From Tubulanus polymorphus (Eukaryota > Nemertea > Palaeonemertea > Tubulaniformes > Tubulanidae): a DNA stretch of 64,000 nt. Shown here one piece after another: positions 48,563 through 60,319 of this stretch. How positions within the stretch are numbered: the first letter of the stretch is position 1; each line of letters begins with the position of its first letter. Where the stretch lies: contig NC_134026.1 in assembly GCF_964204645.1 (NCBI RefSeq), positions 6,882,001 to 6,946,000 on the forward strand, read 5' to 3'. Made by a program: the position numbers and the translations under genes. The notes under the pieces are model-generated. The model did no database searches and had not been told where the DNA came from. It saw only the letters and a list, made by a program, of their open reading frames with translations.

Positions 48563-48707
48563 AATCCTGCACAATAAGAATGATATGAGCCTGAAAGGTT
48601 TTCTTGGGCTGATGTTTTATTCGACTTTCTAAAATATTCATTATGATTTATTTCTATTAATGGAGCACTCTCGATCCGTGTTGTAAAGATGATATAAAAT
48701 CCATGCT
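48563..48707 (-). mobile_element. Retrozyme-like short element R4, hammerhead box deleted
   Basis: Minus-strand monomer starts near 48,707 (GCATGGATTTTATATCATC) and the next unit at 48,570 (GCAGGATTTTTGAGC), a period of about 137. Where R3 has AAAGTC-GAAACGTC-GAATAAA, R4 reads AAAGTCGAATAAA: an 8-bp deletion between GTCGAA direct repeats removes the second catalytic box. Confidence 0.55.
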
Positions 48708-49929
48708 GTACACTAAAAAAATAGAGTATTAGATATTTCGTTGAGGTTACAATTCATTCGACATTCAGCAGGAAAATTGAAAGAAAAATGAAAAATAATG
48801 AACTGGAATTTTACAGGAAAACATGTTTTCCGATGAGTTTTTTTTAGCGGTGCCCCCCCTTTGGTCCTATCCTGAAAATACTGATACCAACTTCATATCA
48901 ATTCAATCGTGATTACTCGTAGATTTTGCTCATATCAACTAAAATTCATATAAATTGCTGCATTTTCGTCTCGCCAGATTCGAACAATTTCATAGCGAAT
49001 TATTCATCATCCAGCAAAATATTTTTGAGGTCTACACTTCGCCTATATAGAATAAAAAGATTTCCCATCAAAGGCTATAAGCCAATATACAGACAAACAT
49101 TCAGTTTAGAAATAATGTTTCTTCTTTTTACGGAATAAAATACACTGTATACATTTTTGTACCATGGACTCTGGAATCCATGATTACCGTACACATATGA
49201 AAATATTCTGAGTAGATATAATGGATGATATATTAGTTTTTTTAATGGACTCTAATACGATTTAGAGTCCATGGCAGCGGCGGATCCAATGCTAATGGAA
49301 GGATACGGGGGGATCCCCTCTTAAAAAAGTCAAGTTGCCCCGAAATTTTGAGAAAAATGGAAATAACTAACAGATAGCAAAAGGTGTTCCCCTCCCTGAT
49401 TCAGACTAGATCATTTTGCCCCCTAAACGGTTTTTTCTTGAATTTAGAAATGAGAAATGTTTTACAAATTTGAATCGTTTTCACACACGCATACTCAGGA
49501 ATGCGAAAAAAGCTTAGGAAATATTAATTGGTAGCCGTGTGGTTTTTGTATATATCGCAAACTGCTTTATAAGGTGGGTGGCAAAAACCGCTCTTAAAAA
49601 CTCAGCGCGATAAGTTAAATTGCAGATGTTCGCAGCTGTTCTAAAAGTGTCGCTTTAGCATCTGTACAACACGTTTATCCATCAAATATCGTTTCAACCA
49701 AATCATCTGTTCGGTTCTGCAACTTGCAGCTTCACTCGCAGCTGCTCGGCAGATGATACAATCTGTAAATAATTAGTCTCACTAAAAGTGGTGTCATTCG
49801 CCCTATTATTTATTTAGTTTAGTTACAATTAGCGTCCGTATAACACGGCTCAGCGGTAAACACTATACTCACTTTAGGCACATTACGTATTGTATATACA
49901 AATTACCCGCCATCAGTAGAACGTGGAAA

Positions 49930-50400
49930 AAACACTCGTTACAGACTCAACGAGCCCGCTATTACATTCTTCTCATAAACACAGTCTAATAGACAACCAT
50001 CTTTATCATCATTTCAGAGGGATCTCTCGAATTTCAGTGTCTTTAAAAAAGCCCTTTCTAAATTACCCTAACAGTGTAAGTGGAAAAATACAAAGTCTTA
50101 ACGAGCACCCTATCAGATACGTCTCATAAATACTACATGGTAGATATAGTCTATAGACAGCCTTCTTCATTTCAGTATGATATCTAAGGATCTCTTGAAT
50201 TTAAAAGTCTTTAAAAAGCTCTTACTAAATTACCCTAAAACATGAGTGTGAAAAAATACTGAGTTTTAACGAGCACCATCATTCTTCTCAAACGGTTTCA
50301 GACTAATAAACACTGTATCATCATTTCTGATAGTATCTGGATCCCTCAAATTTCAGAATTGCTCATTCTGGCTATATCTTCATTATGTAAATACTTGTTT
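49930..50400. repeat. Low-copy tandem repeat, about 165-170-bp unit
   Basis: About three diverged units bounded by AACGAGC(A/C)C(C/A), with CATTCTTCTCATAAACACAG, GGATCTCTCGAATTTCAG, GTCTTTAAAAA and AAATTACCCTAA. A decayed fourth follows to about 50,580. Confidence 0.75.
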
Positions 50401-51379
50401 AAGTTTAGAATAGAGACTCCTCAGAATTTCTGAATTCCCCGTATAACAGGGTGTGGACTACACTCAACGAGCCCTTCTCAACATAAATCCCAGATAAATA
50501 CAAACCCCTCAAACGCTGAGCTAAAAAGTGGAGTCACCCTTAGAATTTCACAGTCTTGTAAAGGCCCATCGAAACGCACACGCTAAATAGAGACCCGTCA
50601 CAAGCACCTTGTCAGTTTCGAGAAATCTTATTGCAAAGAACGCTGTTTGATATGATATTAAGGCAACTATTTTTTGGACAAGTTTTTTCTCATAATGACG
50701 AACATGAACCAAATTGGGTGATTGTTATCACATATCGATTAGTGAATCTTGTCTTTATAAGTTGCTGATTTAAGGCTAGTGGGAAGGGCAATGATTTAAA
50801 CACGTTTTTAAAAGTATGGTTTTCACGTAGTGTGGATGATGGGGAGAGATTGAGTAGGGAACAGATGATAGAGGAAGGTAACATTGTTATAAACAACTTT
50901 CAAACTTTACATCGAATAAACCATGTGCAGCAGATCCCTCACAAAAATATTCAGCTGTTTCGAGATTTTTATACGAGAACGAAAGCATTTTCCAACCCAT
51001 TTACCATCATGACAAATAATCTCCTTCCAACCGACTGACAACCGAGCGTTTAAATACGAACGATGATCACGTGTTTTAACCGTTAATTAACGGGTTCAAT
51101 TGTTGAGTGTTGTGTGGTAACCAGATGAGATGATGAACAATTTGTCGAATGTATATAAACAGATAGGGATGAGATGGGAGGCTAGTGGTCGCTATGGTGT
51201 TAGAGTCGAGTAACAATCTTCAAAGATACCGGTAAACCTTCCCTAGAAACCGAAAGTGTAAACAGCATTTGGGTGTTGCGGATCTTTCTCAAGAGATTCT
51301 ACTTTCGTAAAAATTTGGTGCAGTGGTCTAATGATTATAATTAGAGGTTAATTACTGAAGTTATTGAGGATGAAGGTCG

Positions 51380-51660
51380 CTATTGGTAACCAATCATAAT
51401 CTTACTGAATCGTTGAAGTAATCGATCGAGAATGAGAAGGTCGTCATCAGTAACTAATAATTTTACTGAATCGTTGAAGTTATCGAGAATGATAAGGTCG
51501 CCATTAGCAAATATCGAACCGAAGGAAAACTTCATAAGTAGTCTGTTATGCCTGTCATTAGAGTTAAGTAATTTTGGGAATCGTAGTGCAGGTTTTTCAA
51601 TGCACATTTCATCATAATTGTCCTCGGTTCTAAAGTCGTGATCTATTTCCATTGTTACAA
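51380..51660 (-). repeat. Dispersed repeat, copy 2 of pair with 30 kb, open frame kept
   Basis: Minus-strand frame of 106 codons is open across the repeat (text HDFRTEDNYDEMCIEKPA and FPKLLNSNDRHNRLL), matching the interrupted frame at 30,002-30,260. The right half contains internal duplications around TTACTGAATCGTTGAAGT. No known protein family recognised. It may be a fragment of a transposon gene or a chance frame. Confidence 0.55.
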
Positions 51661-53116
51661 ATCTATGATATCGCATTAAGCAGTATTTTGACCTGAACAA
51701 TGAAACAAACGCTATTATATTACGTTTTCTTTAACAAGACCTCGCCAATAAAATACACAAGGATTTTATAGCCCCCCGAACAGGGCTATCAATTTAATGA
51801 CATTCGTGGATTTGCTAATCATCGTATCGGCACGTACTGGACATGACCAGATAATAGTGCTAACCGCTTAATAGGTGACTGTTATACAAACTCGACAATG
51901 AACATTTTCACATGAAAAGACATTTTAGTTCGCAAGTCAACGAACACTGAAGGCGTTTGATCGTAATTTTGACATGTTAAATGTGTAAATGATAGCCGTA
52001 TTGTGAGGTATGATAACAGGCTACCTGACTGTGCATCTATTAAAACCCTTTATCTAAAAAATATCATCGGCGATCGCGATACGGTTTGACTGGCTGGGAC
52101 TCGAGCCCAACTCGGCTAACCCGTGACTCGAGTTCGAACGGATGTCGTCAGTATTTTGAACAATGTTGAATGATCTACGAGTTCTTTATCGAGAAATCTG
52201 ACCACGATCGAGGACCGGTCTGTGATGATTGACTCTGGTTCTGTAATGCAAGTGTAAAGCACTTCCCCCAAAACAGTCTGACCCTCTTCTATACATCAAA
52301 AATATCCCAGCCTGTTAAAGTGAGTGGTCTTCGCCAATCCAATTTTGGAGGAAATGCATCGTAATCCAAGTCTTATTCCATCAACACAGAGAAGCATGGG
52401 AACTGACTCTATCTAAGTCAACCCCCCTAATCGTAATTCCATAGACCAATCTAGAATACTCCAGATCCCTATTCCATAGAACTCATTGAGATATTCCAGC
52501 CTTATATAAGCACTGAAAGATTTCCATAATGATCAGAGGCAGTTGGGACTTTACCAATCCTGCACTTATGGAGAAAAACCATCTTAATCAGTACCTGGCA
52601 TTGGTATTTTTCACTATGCCCAGTTTCTGCCATTATCTGGATGATATGATGATTGCAATTAAATTTCACTCATATTTCACGTAATAGAGAATCGAATTGT
52701 GTTATTTTATCTAGTATTAGAGAACCCTCGCACCGGAGGAGGAGTAAAGGTATAATTATTTATACACCTAACTCCCATTACTACTAGTGGCGTAAACATT
52801 ACATAATTATATCCAATAGCACACCTTCCCGTTCATAAATTAGTCATATACCGGCTCTAGTTAATGAGTAGGGGATGCGATGTGATGTGAGGGGGTATAG
52901 GGTTACATTCTACACGCGATAAACTTTGATTTTGACACCTTTTGTATATAATACAACACTAAAAGTGCTGCCACTTCAGGCCTCTTCATATCATAAACAT
53001 TAGGAGTGCCAGAGCAATGGCTTCTTGGTATCGATCAACTATAATTGTCAAAGCACCATCAAGTAGCACTCCGGTTTAACTTGTTAAGTGTCATTAGGTG
53101 TCTTTAGGTGTCTTAA

Positions 53117-53719
<603 letters not shown>

Positions 53720-53923
53720 TACAAACAGAAATGCTTCTTCTATGTGCTAGTGCTAATGTAATATGTAAATTCTGTACAGATTGCGCCCCCTCTCGGAAAC
53801 ATAACGAACTATTCAACAAAGGACAAGTGAATATCTTTTGATCTGCGAAAAAATGGTGCGATATTCTTTTTTTGAAAGAAGGAAAATATGTAAAATATTA
53901 TTTAAATGTTCATTATATATAAA

Positions 53924-53929
53924 AATAAA
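53924..53929 (+). terminator. Polyadenylation signal of NK1
   Basis: AATAAA about 205 bases past the stop, followed within 30 bases by TGTTATTTGTATTG, a usable downstream U/GU-rich element. Confidence 0.55.
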
Positions 53930-53949
53930 AATGTTATTTGTATTGAATA

Positions 53950-55600
53950 TCGTTATCCGTATGCAGTTTTAAACTTTAAGGACCGAATTCTCACAATTTC
54001 ACCAAAAGATGTCAATGCTTTGTGTTTGTTGAGATTTTTGACACCAATGGCACTGGAGCACGACTGACTCAGGTCCTGGCAGTTAAGTTTAAGTAAACTT
54101 AAGTTAAGTTAAATTTATAGACCAACCTCACCGACTGGCGGGTTGCCTGACTGAAAAAAAGAAGAATCAATTGCATGCTGAAATGACGTCTATGACTATA
54201 TAGAAATCCCGCGAATTTCTTTATCAAAGCAATTTCAGTTCTATCGATTATAATAAACAAAACTTTAAAACCACTAAAAATCTAAAACTGTAATGGCCTT
54301 TGTCTTATGTATTTGCCAAATCATTCCAAAGCAAATCGGCGAGACCTGTCGCAGGAAATTCCTTTTGAAAATTACCCTTCTTTATCGCGATTAAATTATT
54401 GTCCGATTCAAAAGTTACTTCCGCTGAATGTTGTTTCATCACATACATCACAGGAGGGTTCGAATCCCGATATCGTTGCGTCAGACATGTTCGGATTTCG
54501 AGAGATAATTAGAAAATAAAGACCTCATTTTCTCGCGCTAGCACATCACTATCAGACCGAGAAACAAATCAATTACTTCGTACGATTGTAAAATTGCCAT
54601 CTCACGCAAAGCTCTCAATATGTGCTTTTATTAATTGAACGTCTACGAATATGGTATTTTTATCCGACAAAATCCCAATCATCGTCTTTTCAATTTACGC
54701 CGCAGATATAGAAGGACTCACAGTATACGATCAGTACCATACAATAGTAATTATAGCGAGGACTTGTGTTCAACATCCAACACGTAATTGCCTCTAAAAT
54801 ATCCGCAGTGTTTAGATGTAATGAATTAACAGATTCTCTCGGCTTGGTAATTGTATTCATTACAACTGGATCCGTCTCGCATTAAGGAATCTTCGCCAGC
54901 TGATCGATCTGACTAAGCTGGTGACAGCCCGTAAAAAGAGATAGTTCTGAAAACAAGTCTTAGCTCGTGTTTGTGCCGGCGGGAAAAGGGAATTAGTCGG
55001 AGATGTATTTTATAAGCTCGTCGCCGATTTCAATTATAAGAATTAAACGTCTATTGACTCGTGTCAATTGGACGCCAGGTGTTACGACACTCAGGCAGAT
55101 CGAAGACTACTTTACGGCAATGTATCCACTCTATTGCATATTTAATGATTGTCCAATCAGCGCTCAGCATACATTCACCGCGTTACAACCAGTTAATTAT
55201 GAAGTAACAATAGCAATTCTAGGTAAACACAGCAGTGAATGGGAATTTATAGATCTCAATTTACCGGATATCGCGCTTTCGTCAGTCCCGACCAACACTG
55301 ATTTAACTAGACCAGTAATTGCTATAATTGGTTCAATAAAAGAACGTATTGTTTTCCGATCCCAATTTGATAAAATCAACAGAATATCAGCGTCTCGAAT
55401 GACAGCCAATCGGAGGACATCAAACAATCCCTGATTAGATTTGTATTCGCAGTTTGTTAGGTTTTAATACTGAGGGTCGATTCTAACATCGTAACTCGAG
55501 ATCCAAACCAATTTTTCACAGATACCATCGGGGCGGCGTATGCGCCACAATTCATATCGAAAGGAACTAAAAGCACCGAAGTAAAAACAGGGTCAAACAT
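53950..55600. other. Intergenic, no gene confirmed
   Basis: A 143-codon plus-strand frame (55,003-55,434) is the longest non-repetitive one outside the genes. It has no recognised domain or signal peptide, and I leave it uncalled. An exon of an unrecognised gene cannot be excluded. Confidence 0.35.
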
Positions 55601-55644
55601 TCTTTGACTCAATTTGACTCAATCAGGGCCTAGTTAGACCCCAA

Positions 55645-55820
55645 TCCCAGTTCCACAGTTGTGTGGGTTTAATTTGACTTTGAACCCAGTTCCACATTTG
55701 CGTGGGTTCAATTTGACACTGAAACCAGTTCCACAGTTGTGGAGGCTTGATTTAATTATCAACCCAGTTCCACATTTGTGTGGGTTTAAACAATCAGACT
55801 CTGGACCTAGTCCCACAGTT
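55645..55820 (+). repeat. GTTCCACAGTT-family minisatellite, about 45-bp higher unit
   Basis: Four units of CCCAGTTCCACAGTTGTGTG plus GGTTTAATTTGACTTTGAA. Both strands have short open frames that repeat with the unit. Confidence 0.88.
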
Positions 55821-56564
55821 GTTCGGGTTTCTTGGGGTTGAATTGCGCCAAAATCTCAAGAAGTACTGGTTTGCCTGAAACTTTGACATGCGTGCGGTGT
55901 AGGTATACAGTACATTGTGCTGCATTTACAATTACTTTATTACACGGACACATGACATTTTACCAGAGACACAAACAAGTTTAAAGATTTCTCTTCATTC
56001 TTTCCAGTTTTTTTTAAACCTCCTATAACTCAATCCGTGACAGTCATGAGAATAGTAAGTTTCAGATATCTATAGTCGACCACAAACCTGGTAGAAGTTC
56101 TTAAAAACATTTTATATCAGTATAATTACACTGGGAACATGAGGACAATAGTGTTCTTGTAGTTGTTATTTCCACGTCAGTGCTCGTTGAAGAGCTCCAT
56201 TTTAGAGACATTAATTCTTAATGGCTTTGATTAAATTCACTGATTATGTATTTAATATTGTCCACGAAAGAATATAAAAAACTGTGTGGTCTTTTCTTCT
56301 ATCGTTTTACACGGAAAATCCAGGGTCGGTTATCTATACTTCCGCTCCTCCTGCACTATGCGCACAACGCATGTCTAATGTTTGATATCTTATATCTTAA
56401 GTCGTAGATCTTGATGATCATCGGGTTCAAAATGAAGTAGAAATAGTTCAGTGTAGAAGATAGTTAAATATGTACAGATGTCTCTACATGACAAGTTCAA
56501 AATCTATAGGAGAAAAAAAAACCGTTTTGAATTACTTAGAAAATATAAGATTTATTATAAAAAC

Positions 56565-56840
56565 ATCGAAAAGTATTGCATTCATTCCAAAAACAATACT
56601 ATGTATTTATATTGAATTCGTTCCAATTGTTATAGTTCAAATTGTTATAAAAACAATACAAAGTATTGGATTCTTTACAAAAACAAAACTTATAGAATTC
56701 TTTACGAAAACACAATACAAAGTATTGTATTCCTTACAAAAGCAATACAATGTATTGAATTCTATACAGAAATAATAAAAAGTGTTGGATTCTTAATACA
56801 AAAAAAATCGTATGGGGAAACTAAAAAAAGTATTGGATTT
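56565..56840. repeat. Imperfect repeat with palindromic core
   Basis: The near-palindrome CAATACAAAGTATTG recurs (about 56,664, 56,711, 56,744 with a change), joined by ATTCTTTACAAAAA. Period roughly 35-45 bp. Confidence 0.7.
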
Positions 56841-56999
56841 AACACAGAAAGCATATCATAAAATCTTTTTTCATTTTTGCTTTCAATCGATGAAAACAGT
56901 TTGAATAATGAAACGACTGATTTGAACCGTCGATGCTGCTGTTGCTGCTGCTGCCGCTGATATTGCTGCTGATGTTGCTTGCCCCGCCGTTAATTGACA

Positions 57000-58440
57000 A
57001 TGACTGATTCTAAACTTATCCCTAACGAGTTTTATCCATCGTTGTAAACGTACTTATCATCAGACAAAGTGTCTCTTTCCGGCGCTTTCTTATCCCTTAC
57101 CCTTATCCCCGTAATCCTCGACGTCCAACATAAATAATATAATAGATTTACTTGTTAAGTCGTTACGTCCATCATCAATTTTATATCCTCATTATGTCAG
57201 CTTTGAACGGGTGGGTTAAGTTAGTTTAATGTCGGTTATCAGTTAATTTGCGGCGGCGATGAAGAGACATTGCATTGATTTAATCGATACACTGTAGCAG
57301 CAGCAGCAGCAGCAGCAGCCATCCCCGCGCAATGTCACTGCGGTATACACTCCATTAATTGACAAACTTCTACTGGGCTTAAAACGGGACAACCGATAAA
57401 AAACATGTCATTAGTTCATTCTCTCATGCTGCTACTGGTACTATTACTGCTACTGGTACTGCTGCTGCTGCCGCCGCCGCCACCGATGAACTGCTTACCC
57501 TCGTCCACTGTGGGCCCCAGTCCAATGTGAACGCCATCCCTAGTGTGCCTTTCAGGTCGTATGTGTCCCAGACCTATCTTTGCCCAAGATTGGAAATCTC
57601 TGTACCCAGTCCCCTCTTAGTCTCAGTCCCCACTGTTAGCCCTAACCATATCTGCATTGCAGTCGCCTCTGTGCCTCAGTCCACTGTAGCCCAAGTCCAA
57701 TTTACATTTCAGTCTCTCTGCCACCTACAGTCACCTACGAGCGTGTCCTAGTCATCTCTCTGTTTCACAGGAAATATCTTTTTTTCAGGCAGAAATCATT
57801 TCGATAGGAGTCAGACAGTAAAAAGTTGGGACTTGTATCTCTATAATAGTTAATCTGGTCACTTCATCGAAAGCAATTATTATCGTCTTTGTTGATGAGT
57901 AAATCCAGGAGTAGCGGATATTCTACTGATTGATGCTCTGAGCCGGGAGTAAGGTCTCCTGTGACCGGGTATAAGAACAGCTTGCTCCACACGTATATTG
58001 CGCGCGGTAGATAAAGTGAAACCGAATTATCCGCACACGTTCGCGCTGTTTCGTTCTCACAGTTCGGCAGTTTTCGGCCGGTATCGTGTTAATCCGGCAT
58101 AATCCGTGATGATCCGGAACGAGCCGAACTAAAGCGGATTGATTTCTATTGGGCGCGTGTTGTGGCTGTGTGAGCCATCTGTCCCAGACATACGTCCCTC
58201 ATTGTGGGACTATTGTTCTCACTATAATGCCAACACGTTACAACAATGCACCAACAATGCGTTCATTGTTTTTTTCATTGCTTTGTCAATTACCGGTTTC
58301 TGTGAAGTGACAATTTTCGCAGGATTGAAATCACTGCACACAAAAAAAAACTGAATAAATCTTAACGCCCAATACGTATGTGACTGGATGAATGTAGCAG
58401 CTCCGACTCAATTTCTCAGTTAGCAAGATAAAAACCCACT
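57000..58440. other. Intergenic, triplet tracts only
   Basis: Holds a (CAG)n run at about 57,297-57,319 and GCTACT/GCTGCTGCC tracts at about 57,427-57,482. The 57.5-kb segment has CCCAGTCC-like repeats. No gene recognised. Confidence 0.4.
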
Positions 58441-58503
58441 ATCTACAGATTAAAAGAATCTAAAAACAAGAATTCATTTATTCAATCTAGAATATATAGA
58501 ATA

Positions 58504-58540
58504 CACGACGTTTCGATCTCACCCTAGAGATCATCGTCAG
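58504..58540 (-). ncRNA. Hammerhead-like motif with perfect 6-bp stem II
   Basis: Minus: CTGACGA (58,540-58,534), T, GATCTC, loop TAGGGT, GAGATC, GAAACGTC. Both catalytic boxes are intact. Bases next to the core do not form an obvious stem I, so it is probably a decayed or half-site copy of a different family from R1-R4. Confidence 0.45.
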
Positions 58541-59363
58541 CCCTTGAAAAATTATCAAGATAATTGGTGTACTGTATTGGTGTACTCTCGTAAGTGGCTG
58601 AGTTCCCGGTCTTTCCCTTCCAAACAAAAATTGAGTCATCGATGGCTCTATAGTTCGGACATCGGTTTATCTGTAAACCTGGAAAAATTACTCCAAGGTA
58701 AATAGTTGCAAATACAAAAGAATTGGTGTCTGAATCAGCTCTTAGATCCGCTCCTGACTGCTGGTGGCCATCACCCCTCTCCCTTTTTCCTCTTTCCTCC
58801 AGCTCGGTTTAAACTATTTTCAAATGTGTTGGGGCTTGAATCTTCTCAGATTTTATCACGTTTATGTTCCTATAAGGGGTATACCCGACGTACTGTGTGT
58901 GAGAGTTTCTTTTTGAGGAATTGGAACGAGCCATAGTCATTGGAGAGCCAGGAACGGACTCGTACCTGTAACAGGTGATCTGACAAAACCACTGCCTATC
59001 CTGTCGTGGTAGGGGGTAGGGGTTAGGGTCTGACCCCTCTCTGTAATAGTAAACAGAATCCCGTGAAAAATCTAGACGTTTTCCCTGCAGAGAACACTAT
59101 ATAACCTGTTTCCAACCTGTTCAGATGTTTTAACATATTTCATCATTTACAATGTATTCTTGCACAACGAATGTTGATATTTCATTTAGTTACATTAACA
59201 TTTCAAACAATGATCACCATTCACAAAATTTGAGTGAATTGAGTCAGGATTCTGAAAATTGATTTTTCATTTGATGCAAGCAATACATTGTGAGTTTCAA
59301 TGAATAAGACATCACTTCATTTTGCGTCAGTCTACTGAAACGGTCAGTTAATTATCGTGAATC

Positions 59364-60314
59364 ATGAATTCTACACAGACGCAAATCGGTCGAACTTACT
59401 GCAGTTACATCATCCTCATGTCTGTAGTGAACAGGTCTGGAATCTACCGTACTGTGTCACTGGTCTTTCTGCCTGTCGTGTTCCTGTTAGGAACCTTTGG
59501 AAATTCAGCTACTTTCCTGATTATGATAAGTCGTAGATTCAGCAGTTTATCTTACGCTAACTATCTTATCGTTTTGTCTCTCAGTGATTTCATATTCTGC
59601 ATCAATTTTACACTGATGCCTGTTTTACAGTTTGTTCTTTTGCATCTAAACACTGGTCCGATATTCATCATGAGTTCAGTGATCAGTTGTAAAATCTATG
59701 AGTTTTTGATGGCACTTGCTGTGAGCAATAGTTCGTGGTTAATCGTAGCAATATCTCTAGAACGTGCGGCAGTTGTGCTCTTCCCGTTCACATCTCGTTT
59801 GATATGTACACCGAGATTCGCTAGATTTACAATATTCATAATTACCGCAGTGAATGTACTGGTTCTATATCTCACACCTGCTTTATCGATTCATTTTTCT
59901 GACCAGTTTTTCGGATGTTTCTTTGAATTATTTGACCAAATAACATTCTTCACCATATTTGTCATACACGTTTATGTGCTGCCTTTATCGTTGATTCTAA
60001 CATCAAATTCTGTTATAATAGTTCAGTTATTCAGAGGTTCAAAAATGGTTTCATCTGATCAGAAAACTACAAAATCAAAACGTACAACAATAATGCTTGT
60101 AACTGTTTCACTCGCGTTTGCAATGTTCACACTTCCATCAACTATTTCTTCGTTGTTACCTATCTCCCCGCCACAGAGAGATTTTCTATATGACATATTC
60201 ACACAATTTCATGTTTGCAACTACGTGGTCAATTTTTACGTTTATCTTTTACTGGGACGAGAAATTCGTGAATATTTCTGTATGAAAATCTGCTGTAGAA
60301 ATTCAAACAAATAA
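59364..60314 (+). CDS. Rhodopsin-class (peptide-type) G-protein-coupled receptor, single exon
   Basis: 316 residues; the ATG directly follows an in-frame TGA at 59,358. Seven hydrophobic helices: TM1 about 30-54 (GN at 46-47), TM2 65-92 (LSLSD, Asp75), TM3 105-131 (Cys109 at its top), TM4 155-175, TM5 191-221 (Pro207), TM6 241-263 (Pro258), TM7 283-296. Asn2 lies in an N-glycosylation sequon. Cys185 in loop 2 can pair with Cys109. The TM3 end is ERA instead of DRY/ERY, TM4 lacks the usual Trp, TM6 has FTLP instead of CWxP, and TM7 has NFYVY instead of NPxxY, followed by helix 8 (LLGREIREYF) and a Cys cluster suited to palmitoylation. The NFYVYLLLG-REIREYF end resembles FMRFamide/TRH-type receptors. 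Ligand unknown; expected in the plasma membrane. An intronless lineage-expanded receptor is likely. Confidence 0.9.
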   Translation: MNSTQTQIGRTYCSYIILMSVVNRSGIYRTVSLVFLPVVFLLGTFGNSATFLIMISRRFSSLSYANYLIVLSLSDFIFCINFTLMPVLQFVLLHLNTGPIFIMSSVISCKIYEFLMALAVSNSSWLIVAISLERAAVVLFPFTSRLICTPRFARFTIFIITAVNVLVLYLTPALSIHFSDQFFGCFFELFDQITFFTIFVIHVYVLPLSLILTSNSVIIVQLFRGSKMVSSDQKTTKSKRTTIMLVTVSLAFAMFTLPSTISSLLPISPPQRDFLYDIFTQFHVCNYVVNFYVYLLLGREIREYFCMKICCRNSNK

Positions 60315-60319
60315 CCAGT

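Noticed and set aside
55003-55434. 143-codon plus-strand frame
   Set aside because: No recognised domain, no signal peptide or repeat homologue, no splice evidence. Kept as a possibility only; transcript data would decide.
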